From CAIQPV01 sp964480365 (GTDB lineage Bacteria; Pseudomonadota; Gammaproteobacteria; Burkholderiales; Gallionellaceae), in contig CAYZPM010000018.1 in NCBI GenBank assembly GCA_964480365.1, forward strand, positions 1 through 64,000: a stretch of 64,000 nt of DNA, written 5' to 3'. Made by a program: the position numbers and the translations under genes. Positions 1 to 8,026 of this stretch are shown piece by piece (the stretch's first letter is position 1; each line of letters opens with the position of its first letter). The notes beneath the pieces were generated by a model that was not told the DNA's origin, made no database searches, and saw nothing but the letters and a program-made list of their open reading frames with translations.

Positions 1-715
1 TGAGCTTGCCCAGCGCCTCAACCGAAGTATCGGCGCGCGGCCCTTCGTCCTGCGATGCGTCGTGCGCTTTTGTTTTTACCTCGCGCGCATGCAAATCCGG
101 CACATGATCTTCGATGCGGTACGGCGTGATCTCGTCCTTGAATTCGCCCTTCGCGATGGCCTGCACGGCACGACTATGGCTGTTAAATGCAAACTCATCC
201 TGCGCTTCGCGCGAAATTTTCCAGCGCTCCGCCACCTTCTCGGCAGTGATGCCCATGCCGTAAGCGATGCCGAGATTCTCATCGTGCGCAAAGATTTCCG
301 GGTTGAACGCGATCTTATTGCCCATCATCGGCACCATGCTCATGCTCTCTACCCCCGCCGCGATCATCACCTCCGCTTCGCCCAGTCGGATGCGATCCGC
401 CGCCAGCGCCACCGCCTGCAAGCCGGAAGAACAGAAGCGGTTGACGGTCAAGCCCGGCACCGTGTTCGGCAGCCCCGCCAGCAGGAGTGCGATACGCGCC
501 ACATTCATCCCCTGCTCCGCCTCCGGCATCGCGCATCCGACGATCACATCACCGATACTCGCCGGGTCGAGCGACGGCGCCTGCGCCAACACACTGCGCA
601 ACACATGCGCCAGCAGATCGTCTGGACGAGTATTTCTGAACATCCCGCGCGGCGCCTTGCCCACCGGCGTGCGCGTCGCGGCGACGATGTAGGCTTCCTG
701 TACTTGTTTGCTCAT
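1..715 (-). CDS. Acetyl-CoA C-acyltransferase (thiolase), N-terminal part
   Basis: Reading leftward from the ATG at 715 gives MSKQVQEAYIVAATRTPVG, the standard thiolase start, and the frame stays open to the window edge, so the C-terminal part lies outside. The active-site cysteine motif RFCSSGLQAVA and the GVESMS motif are visible. Enzymes of this family cleave 3-ketoacyl-CoA with CoA (beta-oxidation) or condense acetyl-CoA; the FadA/FadI type is most likely, but the C-terminal His and Cys motifs cannot be seen. A GGAGAGC Shine-Dalgarno lies just upstream. Whether a hydratase/dehydrogenase partner is adjacent is unknown because the neighbour is off the window. Confidence 0.9.
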   Translation of the reverse strand, partial: MSKQVQEAYIVAATRTPVGKAPRGMFRNTRPDDLLAHVLRSVLAQAPSLDPASIGDVIVGCAMPEAEQGMNVARIALLLAGLPNTVPGLTVNRFCSSGLQAVALAADRIRLGEAEVMIAAGVESMSMVPMMGNKIAFNPEIFAHDENLGIAYGMGITAEKVAERWKISREAQDEFAFNSHSRAVQAIAKGEFKDEITPYRIEDHVPDLHAREVKTKAHDASQDEGPRADTSVEALGKL

Positions 716-739
716 GGCGCTCTCCTTATTCATTGTTCC

Positions 740-759
740 GTTGGGTGGGCTACGCCTGA
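740..759. repeat. Fragment of a GTAGG-type dispersed repeat
   Basis: The short stretch TTGGGTGGGCTACGCCTGAT between the thiolase and SDR genes resembles the left half of the fuller repeats at 30237-30289 and 36579-36634. It is probably a decayed copy. Confidence 0.4.
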
Positions 760-802
760 TGTCAGCAACTTCCAAATATAGAAATGCAGAATTCGGATGT
801 GA

Positions 803-1501
803 TTACCAAGGAATCACTTGACCGTCATAATCAAAGAATTTCCCTGAGTCAGCTATGGTGAGCTTGCTGATCACTTGCCGCATGCCTGATACGCTTTGCT
901 CTGTTGAGATCAATGCGTTCGGCCCACCCATATCAGTCTTGACCCAACCGGGGTTGAATGCTACCACATTGATTCCGTAATGTTTCAGGTCAATTGCAAG
1001 ACTCTTCACAACCATATTAGCCGCCGCTTTGCTGGAACGATAAAGGTAATTTCCACCGCTGCTATTGTCCGCAATGCTGCCCATTTTGCTGGTGATGATT
1101 ACGATGCTTTTTTGCTTGCTGCGAGTGATTTGAGTAGCGAATGTTTCGGCCATTTTGAGTGGCGCCATGGTATTGATACAGAATGCCTGCTGCCATTCTG
1201 CATAATCGGTATGGCCAAAACCGCTTGCATCGGAATCCGGATAGATGCCAGAATTGTTTATGAGTAGGTCGATGGATTCATTGAACAGTGCCTGCGCCAA
1301 GCGCTCAATCTGCGCATGGTCAGCGACATCAAGCGCCTGAATTTTTATCAGTTCAGGATATTGAGCCGCCAGTTTGTTGAGCGCATCTGACTTTTCAGGG
1401 TGGCGACTACAAGCAAAAACACGCCAACCATTTGCGGCATATTGCCTGGAAAACTCCAGTCCGATCCCCCGGTTGGCTCCCGTAACCAAAAGGGTTCTCA
1501 T
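803..1501 (-). CDS. SDR family NAD(P)-dependent oxidoreductase
   Basis: Short-chain dehydrogenase of 232 residues. It has the cofactor motif TGANRGIG near the N-terminus, the NNSG motif (classical NNAG) and the catalytic YRSSK (YxxxK) preceded by a Ser. An in-frame TTG at 1513 extends the frame, but the ATG at 1501 is preferred because a TGAGGA ribosome site sits 6-7 bases before it. The closest named types are carbonyl reductase-like or CsgA-like SDRs. The substrate cannot be told. It follows the thiolase on the same strand with about 90 bp between, so co-transcription is uncertain. Confidence 0.88.
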   Translation of the reverse strand: MRTLLVTGANRGIGLEFSRQYAANGWRVFACSRHPEKSDALNKLAAQYPELIKIQALDVADHAQIERLAQALFNESIDLLINNSGIYPDSDASGFGHTDYAEWQQAFCINTMAPLKMAETFATQITRSKQKSIVIITSKMGSIADNSSGGNYLYRSSKAAANMVVKSLAIDLKHYGINVVAFNPGWVKTDMGGPNALISTEQSVSGMRQVISKLTIADSGKFFDYDGQVIPW

Positions 1502-1541
1502 TGTTGTCCTCAATATTAGTTTCGGATATCAAGCAGGCTCA

Positions 1542-3170
1542 TCAAGGTTTGACGAAGCGCAACGCGAAATTGTCTATTGGTATATTCATCTTGAAAATAA
1601 CCTGGTCACGAGGGTCGGACGGATTACGCAAAAAGTCAGCCTCTTGCTCAAGCTGGAAACCGGCTTGGTGTAACTCGTTCACCACGACCGTTTCTTCAAT
1701 ACGGTGGAGTGATTTTGCCACTGAAATACCAGCGCCAGCCGTGGCCGCATGATCAATTACAACGAGATGTCCGCCCGGTTTCAACGCGTTGAACAACCTC
1801 TGGTTCATTTTCGTGCGGTCAACGGGCATATAAGCGATATCGTGGTAATTCAGGATGATGGTGATCAAATCCAGCTTGGGCAAATCATTGGGTATCGGAT
1901 CTTCAAAAGACTGTATAACCGGCACGATGTTCTTCTGTGGGTGATCGGCAAGTCGCTTTTCAAATGCTGTCCGTAATTTGTCGCCTTGCGCCCATACGGT
2001 GCCGTTGCTGCCAACGGCCAGCGCAAGAAGTTGTGTGGTGTATCCACCGCCTGTCGCAACATCCAGTACCAGCATACCGGGTTGCACATTAGTGAACTGC
2101 AAGAACTCCAGCGGTTTGCGCTTGGCATCAGCACTCCTGTCTTCATCGGTTCGTATCGGGCTGGAAATCACCTGTTTGTAATTTTCGGATACCGCTTGCG
2201 AGCCATCCGATTGACGTAATGCGTGTCCCCAACCTACGGGGTTAAATGTCGTGATTTCTGCTGCAACGGTTTTCGTGTTCGGCCCCAGATCCTTCTCGTA
2301 GATCACACCATCGTGATTGACAAGAAAGCTCGTAACTCCCGATGCGCCGTAACGTGCCGGATACGCGATGACAGCAAACCCGCCGATCATCTTGCCTTTA
2401 ACCAGATAATCTCGCGCACCGTCTGGTGCGCCTTCTCCCTGGGCTGTCAGAATGCGATAGTAGTAGCCGTGATAGGGATTGCGCCGCAACACGCCGGGGC
2501 GCGCATATCCCTCATCGGCTGCGACGGCAAGCAGCGCACCGAGAGGACTCGGCGCTTCGTTCGCTTGGGTCGGCCAATACAATCCATCTTGTTTACCTTG
2601 GCTGCTGGTGAACCGAGACGCATAGACCGGGACGCCATCACTGTCGAGGTGCCCCGCCGCATACTCGCGTTCTGCATCGACGATTGCCAAGCACACCTGC
2701 ATTGTCTCAAGTTCGTTACGACCGATTCGCCGCTTGAGTATTTCATCCTCCCCCTTGACCGTATCAAAGCGCCAGCCGTCAGGATATTTAACCAATGGGA
2801 TCGGCATCGGCCATTCATCCTTTCCGATAACAAGGGTCGCTTGCATTTCGCCTTCCAATACAACTTTGTGAGCCTCGTCGTAAGCTTTGCTGAACACCGC
2901 ACGGTTGTGCGCATCCTCGACTGCGTCGCCCGAACTGAGCAGCTTGTTGCCCTCGGATCCGAAGATAGCGCGCAATGTGTGTTTGTTGTTCGCCTTCACG
3001 GCCTTTATCAACGCAGTGACCCCCGCCTGCGGCGATTCAAAGGCTCGCTGTGCCACTGCCGCGAAGGAACCTGTCGGCGCGATAAATACCAGTCCTAATG
3101 CGCAAATAATGGTTCGCGCGATGCGTTGGTATGTGCTCATGCGCCAAGATATTGTTTGCGAAATGTTCAC
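1542..3170 (-). CDS. Exported DUF2950 protein fused to a class I methyltransferase
   Basis: The start is placed at GTG 3170, eight bases after a GGGAGG ribosome site; an upstream in-frame ATG at 3281 lacks this. About 542 residues: a signal peptide (hydrophobic stretch ending GSFA), a DUF2950 domain over roughly residues 45-325 (motifs RAFESPQAG, GYYYRIL, GGFAVIAYPA, ending in a TFNPVGW motif), then an SAM-dependent methyltransferase-like domain with motif I VLDVATGGGYTTQLLA and a later LKPGGHLVVIDH strand. DUF2950 is usually a stand-alone protein encoded beside DUF3300, as here. The methyltransferase half resembles exported methyltransferase-like proteins. The fusion is uninterrupted in frame. 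Its substrate, and how SAM would reach a periplasmic enzyme, are unknown. Confidence 0.8.
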   Translation of the reverse strand: MNISQTISWRMSTYQRIARTIICALGLVFIAPTGSFAAVAQRAFESPQAGVTALIKAVKANNKHTLRAIFGSEGNKLLSSGDAVEDAHNRAVFSKAYDEAHKVVLEGEMQATLVIGKDEWPMPIPLVKYPDGWRFDTVKGEDEILKRRIGRNELETMQVCLAIVDAEREYAAGHLDSDGVPVYASRFTSSQGKQDGLYWPTQANEAPSPLGALLAVAADEGYARPGVLRRNPYHGYYYRILTAQGEGAPDGARDYLVKGKMIGGFAVIAYPARYGASGVTSFLVNHDGVIYEKDLGPNTKTVAAEITTFNPVGWGHALRQSDGSQAVSENYKQVISSPIRTDEDRSADAKRKPLEFLQFTNVQPGMLVLDVATGGGYTTQLLALAVGSNGTVWAQGDKLRTAFEKRLADHPQKNIVPVIQSFEDPIPNDLPKLDLITIILNYHDIAYMPVDRTKMNQRLFNALKPGGHLVVIDHAATAGAGISVAKSLHRIEETVVVNELHQAGFQLEQEADFLRNPSDPRDQVIFKMNIPIDNFALRFVKP

Positions 3171-3277
3171 TGCCTGTTCCTCCCGTTTGCCCTGCATATT
3201 GAGGTCATTAATCATTGCATTTTCGCATTCCATTTGCTGCGTATGGTGGGAATATTCGGCTACCAACAACACAAGAA

Positions 3278-4396
3278 TCAATGGTGCGCAGAATGTGATG
3301 CCCCGCGCGATGGCGCAGGCGCAATAGATCTACCCGATAGGCTGGCATTGCCGCGTGCGCTAAAATTATGCACTTCGGCACCACGCCCAACATTCTCAAA
3401 AGCATGCGCCCTTGGTTCAGCGAACGGTTGGCTCACCCTTTGCGGTGCCGTCGTTCCCCGCGTTTCAGGCAGATGCGCTCTTTGGGCAGACTGCGTCGAT
3501 AAGTGATTGCCAGATTCGCCAGAACGAGAGTTTACTGATGCCTCATGCCCACGAAACTCTGCGCGTGACGCCGGTGCTGCGGCAACACGACCGAATTGCC
3601 GATTCAGCGATGCGTCACGATATGGCACACCGTGACGATGCTCCGGGCTGTGCTGCCACGTATGAACCTCGCCCAAATGTCGAGGGTCGCGAGCATAGAC
3701 GCGATGGTTACGCCAATCCCACACCCCGAAAAAGAAATCGGCGCCAATGCCAATACCAATGCCCCATGCGAATCCGCCATTCCAGCCATAGCCCGCCCAT
3801 GGCGCCCAGAACACAGGCGGATAATCCGGCCACCACCAATATCCGTAGACCACCGCAGGGTTGTAGTACGGCACATATATCACGTCGGGATTCGCCGCCG
3901 CGACTTCGATGCTGCCGCCAGATTGGTTTACGAGGATTTGCGAGTTGGAACTCAGATTGCCGGCCCCTTGCGCTTTCTGGCGCAGCTTCTGAACTGTGTC
4001 CATCACTTGAGATTGTTGCGCAAGAAACGCATCTCCCAAGCGTTCGGTCCAATCGATTTTTTGATCCATCGTTTGCAGCACTTGCGGGAAGGCTACCAAC
4101 GATTTGACGCTTGAATCCCAATTCATGCCGTCGACAGCATGAACCGCCACATCGCCCTTGAGCGCGGGATTGGCGTTCGACCAGCGTGCCGCTTCGACGA
4201 CCTCCAACGGATAGGTCGCCGCCATCAAAATCTGCGACAACAAGGGGTCCGGATACAGCGCAATCGGCGCCAGCATCTGATCCAGTTCCTGTTGCGTGAA
4301 GGTCGGATTGCCCACTGCGGGAGATGTAGTCTGGGCGAACGCCCCCGTCAGTACCAGTAGCAGCGAGAAGATAAGATGCTTTGCGTACTTTTTCAT
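3278..4396 (-). CDS. DUF3300 family exported protein
   Basis: The protein begins MKKYAKHLIFSLLLVLTGAFA, a clear signal peptide, followed by the family motif LDQMLAPIALYPDPLLSQIL and a middle section rich in Trp and Gly (YGYWWWPDYPPVFW). This is the DUF3300 signature. The C-terminal third is His/Arg/Ser-rich and low-complexity. About 372 residues. An upstream in-frame ATG at 4432 would put 12 residues before the signal peptide and is rejected. DUF3300 and DUF2950 genes are commonly neighbours in proteobacteria, and the downstream DUF2950 gene fits that. The function is unknown; an envelope or cell-surface location is inferred. Confidence 0.88.
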   Translation of the reverse strand: MKKYAKHLIFSLLLVLTGAFAQTTSPAVGNPTFTQQELDQMLAPIALYPDPLLSQILMAATYPLEVVEAARWSNANPALKGDVAVHAVDGMNWDSSVKSLVAFPQVLQTMDQKIDWTERLGDAFLAQQSQVMDTVQKLRQKAQGAGNLSSNSQILVNQSGGSIEVAAANPDVIYVPYYNPAVVYGYWWWPDYPPVFWAPWAGYGWNGGFAWGIGIGIGADFFFGVWDWRNHRVYARDPRHLGEVHTWQHSPEHRHGVPYRDASLNRQFGRVAAAPASRAEFRGHEASVNSRSGESGNHLSTQSAQRAHLPETRGTTAPQRVSQPFAEPRAHAFENVGRGAEVHNFSARGNASLSGRSIAPAPSRGASHSAHH

Positions 4397-4454
4397 AAAT
4401 AGCCTAATCTTATAGACAAATACGACCCACATTCCCGCCGCCGCGCATCACTAT

Positions 4455-4477
4455 CCGTTTGCACCATGTGCAAACGG
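4455..4477 (-). terminator. Hairpin after the cold-shock gene
   Basis: A perfect 10-bp stem (CCGTTTGCAC / GTGCAAACGG) with a 3-base loop lies just past the csp stop codon. No clear T-run follows, so terminator or mRNA-stabilising hairpin are both possible. A degenerate copy occurs at 41291-41368. Confidence 0.6.
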
Positions 4478-4486
4478 AAGAGTCGG

Positions 4487-4690
4487 TTAGGCAGACCGGA
4501 TATTGGAAGCTTGCTTACCCTTGGCGCCTTGAGTTACATCAAAGGAAATTTTTTGACCTTCCTTGAGCGACTTGAAACCGTCCATGTTGATTGCGGAAAA
4601 GTGCGCGAACAAATCCTCGGTGCCATCATCCGGAGTAATAAAACCAAAACCCTTTGCATCGTTAAACCATTTAACTGTACCGGTTGCCAT
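4487..4690 (-). CDS. cspA-like: Cold-shock protein, CspA family
   Basis: A 67-residue protein starting MATGTVKWFNDAKGFGFI, with RNP1-like KGFGFI and RNP2-like LFAHF motifs, ending ASNIRSA. It is a single OB-fold domain that binds single-stranded RNA/DNA and melts mRNA structure. The start ATG at 4690 follows an AAAGGA site; the longer in-frame extension has no support. It lies downstream of a small basic-protein gene on the same strand and could share its transcript. Confidence 0.95.
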   Translation of the reverse strand: MATGTVKWFNDAKGFGFITPDDGTEDLFAHFSAINMDGFKSLKEGQKISFDVTQGAKGKQASNIRSA

Positions 4691-4771
4691 GTGATAAATT
4701 CCTTTTTCTGCGATATAAAAAATCACGACAAAAAGTCGTGGCTAAACTCAAATGTTAGCGTTTGTGGTGAG

Positions 4772-4790
4772 TCCTTCGATAAACTCAGGA
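4772..4790. repeat. CTGAG-type short dispersed repeat, copy 1
   Basis: The stretch TCCTTCGATAAACTCAGGA matches the reverse complement of the family TCCTGAG-N6-CGAAGG, found again twice inside gspL. Here it supplies the stop codon of the small basic protein gene (reading SER-TGA on the minus strand), so it probably inserted into the 3' end of that gene. Confidence 0.6.
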
Positions 4791-4883
4791 GAGTCTTGTT
4801 GAACCGCCAGCTAGAGCAACAGGCTGTTTCTGCTTTTTTGGCTTCTTCGCTTCCTTGTTTTTACGTTGCTGTCCTTTAGCCAT
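4785..4883 (-). CDS. Small basic Lys-rich protein
   Basis: A 32-residue peptide starting MAKGQQRKNKEAKKPKKQ, from ATG 4883 with a GAGGAG site seven bases upstream. Very Lys-rich, with no hydrophobic segment, consistent with nucleic-acid binding. Similar short proteins occur in betaproteobacteria; I know no assigned function. The last residues (GGSTRLS) and the stop overlap a dispersed repeat, so the native C-terminus may have been replaced. It lies about 95 bp upstream of the csp gene on the same strand. Confidence 0.6.
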   Translation of the reverse strand: MAKGQQRKNKEAKKPKKQKQPVALAGGSTRLS

Positions 4884-4973
4884 CATTATTCTCCTCACAG
4901 TGCGAGCATTAATCTTAATATCATGGCTTACTATTTTTGTTCGCCATGAACCTCTACAATACGCTGTAGCGCC

Positions 4974-5024
4974 ATGATAAGCGATAAGAGAATCATGCAA
5001 TACGGCATAGGTGTTTGTCCTATG
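4974..5024 (-). promoter_or_regulatory. Partial copy of a leader-type repeat (GGACAAACACC family)
   Basis: On the minus strand this reads CATAGGACAAACACCTATGC followed by a CTTATCGCTTATC block. It matches the end of longer copies at 38211-38317 and 41377-41482. It is oriented with its downstream end toward the small basic protein/csp genes. Whether it is a promoter, a 5' leader or an RNA is not determined. Confidence 0.45.
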
Positions 5025-5100
5025 CCTGCTCGACCACCTTACTGCCTTATCACAGGAAGCCCCTTAAACAAAGCTCTCCCCCCGTTTCATTTCAGCTCAA

Positions 5101-5946
5101 TTAGAATGCGTACCCTAAACCAAGTTTGACCGTTGTGTAATATGTGGTGCTGCTAGGCTCCCATTCGACAAAGCCCGTGCCGACAGGATACAGCGCGCTG
5201 ATGCCATACTTGAAACCCGTATAATCAACAGCGACGTTCCCATGGAACTTTTGCGTAAACGCATAATCTCCGGAGACACCCACCTTGTACAGGGTGGAAT
5301 TGTCCAATCTGCCCGAAAATCCATTTGGGCCACCAAAATCATTCACCGTAATAGTCGAACTGAATGTGCTCCCTAACATGGCATTGGCTGAAAATACCAA
5401 CTTGCCGACAGGCGAGAACTGAGCCAGCCCACCGATCCCATAATAATTGTGAGTATAGCTTTCGCCCGCATTGACCCCCCTGTCCCATGAATGATGGCCA
5501 AGTTCAAAATAGGGTGTCAGCATAAATTTGTCGTTAACAATGAAGCCTTTTCCATAACGGGCGTTGTAATTAATGAGTGTTGCACTGGAGGTCGAAACTA
5601 CTGAACCATATACACCACCTATTAACGAGCCTGTATAATTCGTGTTACCGCTGGAATGGTCGTACTCGGCTTCGAAATAATCATTTTCGAGCCAAGAATT
5701 CTTCATTGCGGATAAATCCTTCATCACGGATAGGGACAAGGCATAACCGTGCACATTGCCTGTCTCCGTGTCAGCCACCCCGGTCGTAGTACCAAGTAAT
5801 CCATTACCTGTTTCTGTGTAATCGACATGCGTCGACATAACCTGAATGCCAATCTGGTTGTTAGATGCCTTGATATCGGACGTGTCCGCAAACGCAGTTG
5901 CAGAAAACATTACGCACCCCATTGATAAAGCGACCTTACAAAACAT
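5101..5946 (-). CDS. Outer-membrane beta-barrel protein
   Basis: A 281-residue protein with an N-terminal signal peptide (MFCKVALSMGCVMFSATAFA, cleavage after AFA), alternating polar/hydrophobic beta-strands rich in Gly, Tyr and Asn, and a C-terminal GLGYAF ending in Phe, the usual mark for outer-membrane insertion by the BAM complex. No passenger domain is present. It resembles autotransporter-type or porin-like barrels, but I cannot name the family. The gene stands alone, with about 80 bp between it and the next barrel gene upstream. Confidence 0.75.
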   Translation of the reverse strand: MFCKVALSMGCVMFSATAFADTSDIKASNNQIGIQVMSTHVDYTETGNGLLGTTTGVADTETGNVHGYALSLSVMKDLSAMKNSWLENDYFEAEYDHSSGNTNYTGSLIGGVYGSVVSTSSATLINYNARYGKGFIVNDKFMLTPYFELGHHSWDRGVNAGESYTHNYYGIGGLAQFSPVGKLVFSANAMLGSTFSSTITVNDFGGPNGFSGRLDNSTLYKVGVSGDYAFTQKFHGNVAVDYTGFKYGISALYPVGTGFVEWEPSSTTYYTTVKLGLGYAF

Positions 5947-6026
5947 GACATTCCTTTCGGGTTAAGTTTTGACTCAATTTTTAACAACATTTTAACGAAC
6001 TTGGCTAATACCACCGCCCATCCCGA

Positions 6027-6530
6027 TCAATATATCTTTACCTTCAACTGTAAAGACAGCCCCCCATGCAGTTGGTCTTTGTAGCTGGGGACAAAAACTA
6101 TGTTCGCACCAATGCTATTGTATTCCAGGCTGGCAACCGGTACAACAACAGGGAACCAACCGCCATTAACTATTCTAGAATAGCCATCAATTCCGCCTAC
6201 TTCCGCACCCAAGTGTACCGGGCCCAATGTGATCGGACGCCAATACCAGCCGACATAATCAGATGTTTTCCAGTCACTGTTCTGGAAACCGCCAACCACT
6301 ATTGAGCTTGTTGTTGAATAGCGATATTCCCCGCCAAACCCCAAATTGTTATTGTTAAATCCCTGATCACTTTGAAAGTGATAAGTGTAAAAACCAGGGT
6401 TGAGCCAAAGCTCGCTTATTGGCCTTGATTCAACGATTGCAAAAAGTTCTGAGGTATCAGCAGTAGACATTGAAGAAATTGAAGCCAAGCCTATGCAAGT
6501 CAACGTTTTTAAAACTTGATGGAATGTCAT
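6027..6530 (-). CDS. Outer-membrane protein, possibly PagP-like
   Basis: A 167-residue protein with a signal peptide ending near STADTS and a short barrel-like body: WLNPGFYTYHFQSD, then NNNNLGFGGEYRYS, ending LQLKVKIY. The length (about 145 residues mature), the early Trp/Tyr/His strand and the Asn-Gly turn resemble small eight-stranded barrels of the PagP kind, but the PagP catalytic residues cannot be assigned with confidence. Same strand and same direction as the barrel gene downstream, 80 bp away; a joint transcript is possible. Confidence 0.6.
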   Translation of the reverse strand: MTFHQVLKTLTCIGLASISSMSTADTSELFAIVESRPISELWLNPGFYTYHFQSDQGFNNNNLGFGGEYRYSTTSSIVVGGFQNSDWKTSDYVGWYWRPITLGPVHLGAEVGGIDGYSRIVNGGWFPVVVPVASLEYNSIGANIVFVPSYKDQLHGGLSLQLKVKIY

Positions 6531-6809
6531 TATTTTCCTTTAGTGGCGGTTGGACATTCGATCTTATCCAATCAACTTTAGCACCTGTCTGTTTGCAACG
6601 CCATTATCGCTATGTGGCAGCAGTTGTTCAATTTTATTAAATCAAGAGATTTAAATCCTTCAGCCCCGCACCACACCTTCGTCGTTCACAGCGACAACAT
6701 CGCTATGTTGGCTTCCGTACAGAGCTTGCGATGAATCGGGCGTACTGTGGTTCTTCTTCAAAGTCGGACGCAACGTTAATGAAGAACTACTTATTATTAG
6801 GAGGCTTTC

Positions 6810-7958
6810 ATGGCCCAGAAAATAAATGATCAGCAACAGAACGGCTTATTGAGCAGAATCCGTGACTTGTTTTCGGTGGTTTCTTTTTGCCTGTTGACAG
6901 CAATTATTGTGGCCGGATGCGGTGGTGGGAGTTCAGGCGCTTCAGGCGGATCAGGTCCGGCAGGCGCTTCCGGCGCTCCAGGCCCTACAGCATCAGGCTC
7001 TCCAGGCTCTCCGGGCGCTCCAGTTGGCCCACCCGCCACTCCGCCACCTCTTGCAGCGCTCATCACTTACGCGTTGACGACGTCCGCCGGGCTGACTACC
7101 TCCATTGGCATTGCAACGGGTGTTGCCAATAGCGCCACGTTTGGCGGAGACGTTGCGATGGATGCACCCGTTTCGACGTGTATGTCGCTTCCCGCATCAC
7201 CGGCGTCCGGCGTCGCTGCGGTGGTGGTAGGTATTGAGGAGGTAGATAGTTGTGGACTGGAAGTCGGCTTAATCGACGCAATCAACGGCCCGATTGATAT
7301 ACCAAGCGGGTTGAAGATAACCGGTTCGACAATCAGGTATTTCGCCACCAACAGCAATACATTTAATACAAGCGTATATGCTGTCAAAACCGCCCTGAAC
7401 ACCGCGTGGGCCAGTGCCGCGCAACAAGCCGGAGCTACTGTAATTCCTGGGCCAGGTGCATTGGGCGGTCTCCACTTGACGCCGGGTATCTATAAGAGTG
7501 CAAGCACAATGGTTTTAGGGAGTGGAGAAACGCTCACGCTTGACGCCTTCGGTAATGCAAATGGAGTCTGGCTCTTTCAGGTTGGGAGCGACCTCACCAT
7601 CACAGGATCCACCGTCGCTTGCGTTGCAGGGCCGGTATGCACTCCTACCCAAGTCGTGCTCCTCAACGGTGCCCAAGCCAAGAATGTATTTTGGCAGGTC
7701 GGAACCCCGAGGTTAGCAGATGGGGCTCCGCTTGGTGGTGATGTGAGCTTCCCCGCCGCAACTGGACCGGTAGAAAACAATACTATCTTCGTGGGAACCA
7801 TCCTGGCTGGCGACTCAATCACTTTTGCCGGAGGCACAGCGGTGACGGGCAGAGTATTGGCAGGGGCGGATCTATTAGGGACGCCCAACACCCAGACCGG
7901 TGGTACGGTTACCGCCGCTGGCGGAAGCACCGGGCCAGTGACCGTTACTCTGCCATAG
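6810..7958 (+). CDS. DUF3494 (ice-binding-like) lipoprotein
   Basis: A 382-residue protein. Residues 1-36 form a lipoprotein leader with lipobox VAGC, followed by a Gly/Ala/Pro/Ser linker to about residue 75, then a DUF3494 domain: TYALTTSAGLTTSIGIATG at the front and LTPGIYKSASTM, GVWLFQVGSDLTI, AKNVFWQVG and the terminal VTGRVLA motifs. DUF3494 proteins fold as beta-solenoids; some bind ice and others act in adhesion. The first 37 codons and 40 bp of 5' UTR are almost the same as in the next gene although the mature proteins are unrelated. A TAGGAGG ribosome site precedes the ATG. Confidence 0.85.
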   Translation: MAQKINDQQQNGLLSRIRDLFSVVSFCLLTAIIVAGCGGGSSGASGGSGPAGASGAPGPTASGSPGSPGAPVGPPATPPPLAALITYALTTSAGLTTSIGIATGVANSATFGGDVAMDAPVSTCMSLPASPASGVAAVVVGIEEVDSCGLEVGLIDAINGPIDIPSGLKITGSTIRYFATNSNTFNTSVYAVKTALNTAWASAAQQAGATVIPGPGALGGLHLTPGIYKSASTMVLGSGETLTLDAFGNANGVWLFQVGSDLTITGSTVACVAGPVCTPTQVVLLNGAQAKNVFWQVGTPRLADGAPLGGDVSFPAATGPVENNTIFVGTILAGDSITFAGGTAVTGRVLAGADLLGTPNTQTGGTVTAAGGSTGPVTVTLP

Positions 7959-8026
7959 AAAAATTCAGGCAAGTTCGTCCATAGCGGATGCAACGCGAAT
8001 AAATAAGTATTTATCAGGAGACTTCC

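Noticed and set aside
62..781. Long plus-strand frame of 239 codons at the left end
   Set aside because: Antisense to the thiolase gene, whose minus-strand frame encodes clear conserved motifs.
2223..3098. Plus-strand frame of 291 codons
   Set aside because: Antisense to the DUF2950-methyltransferase gene; Cys/Arg-rich with no recognisable domain.
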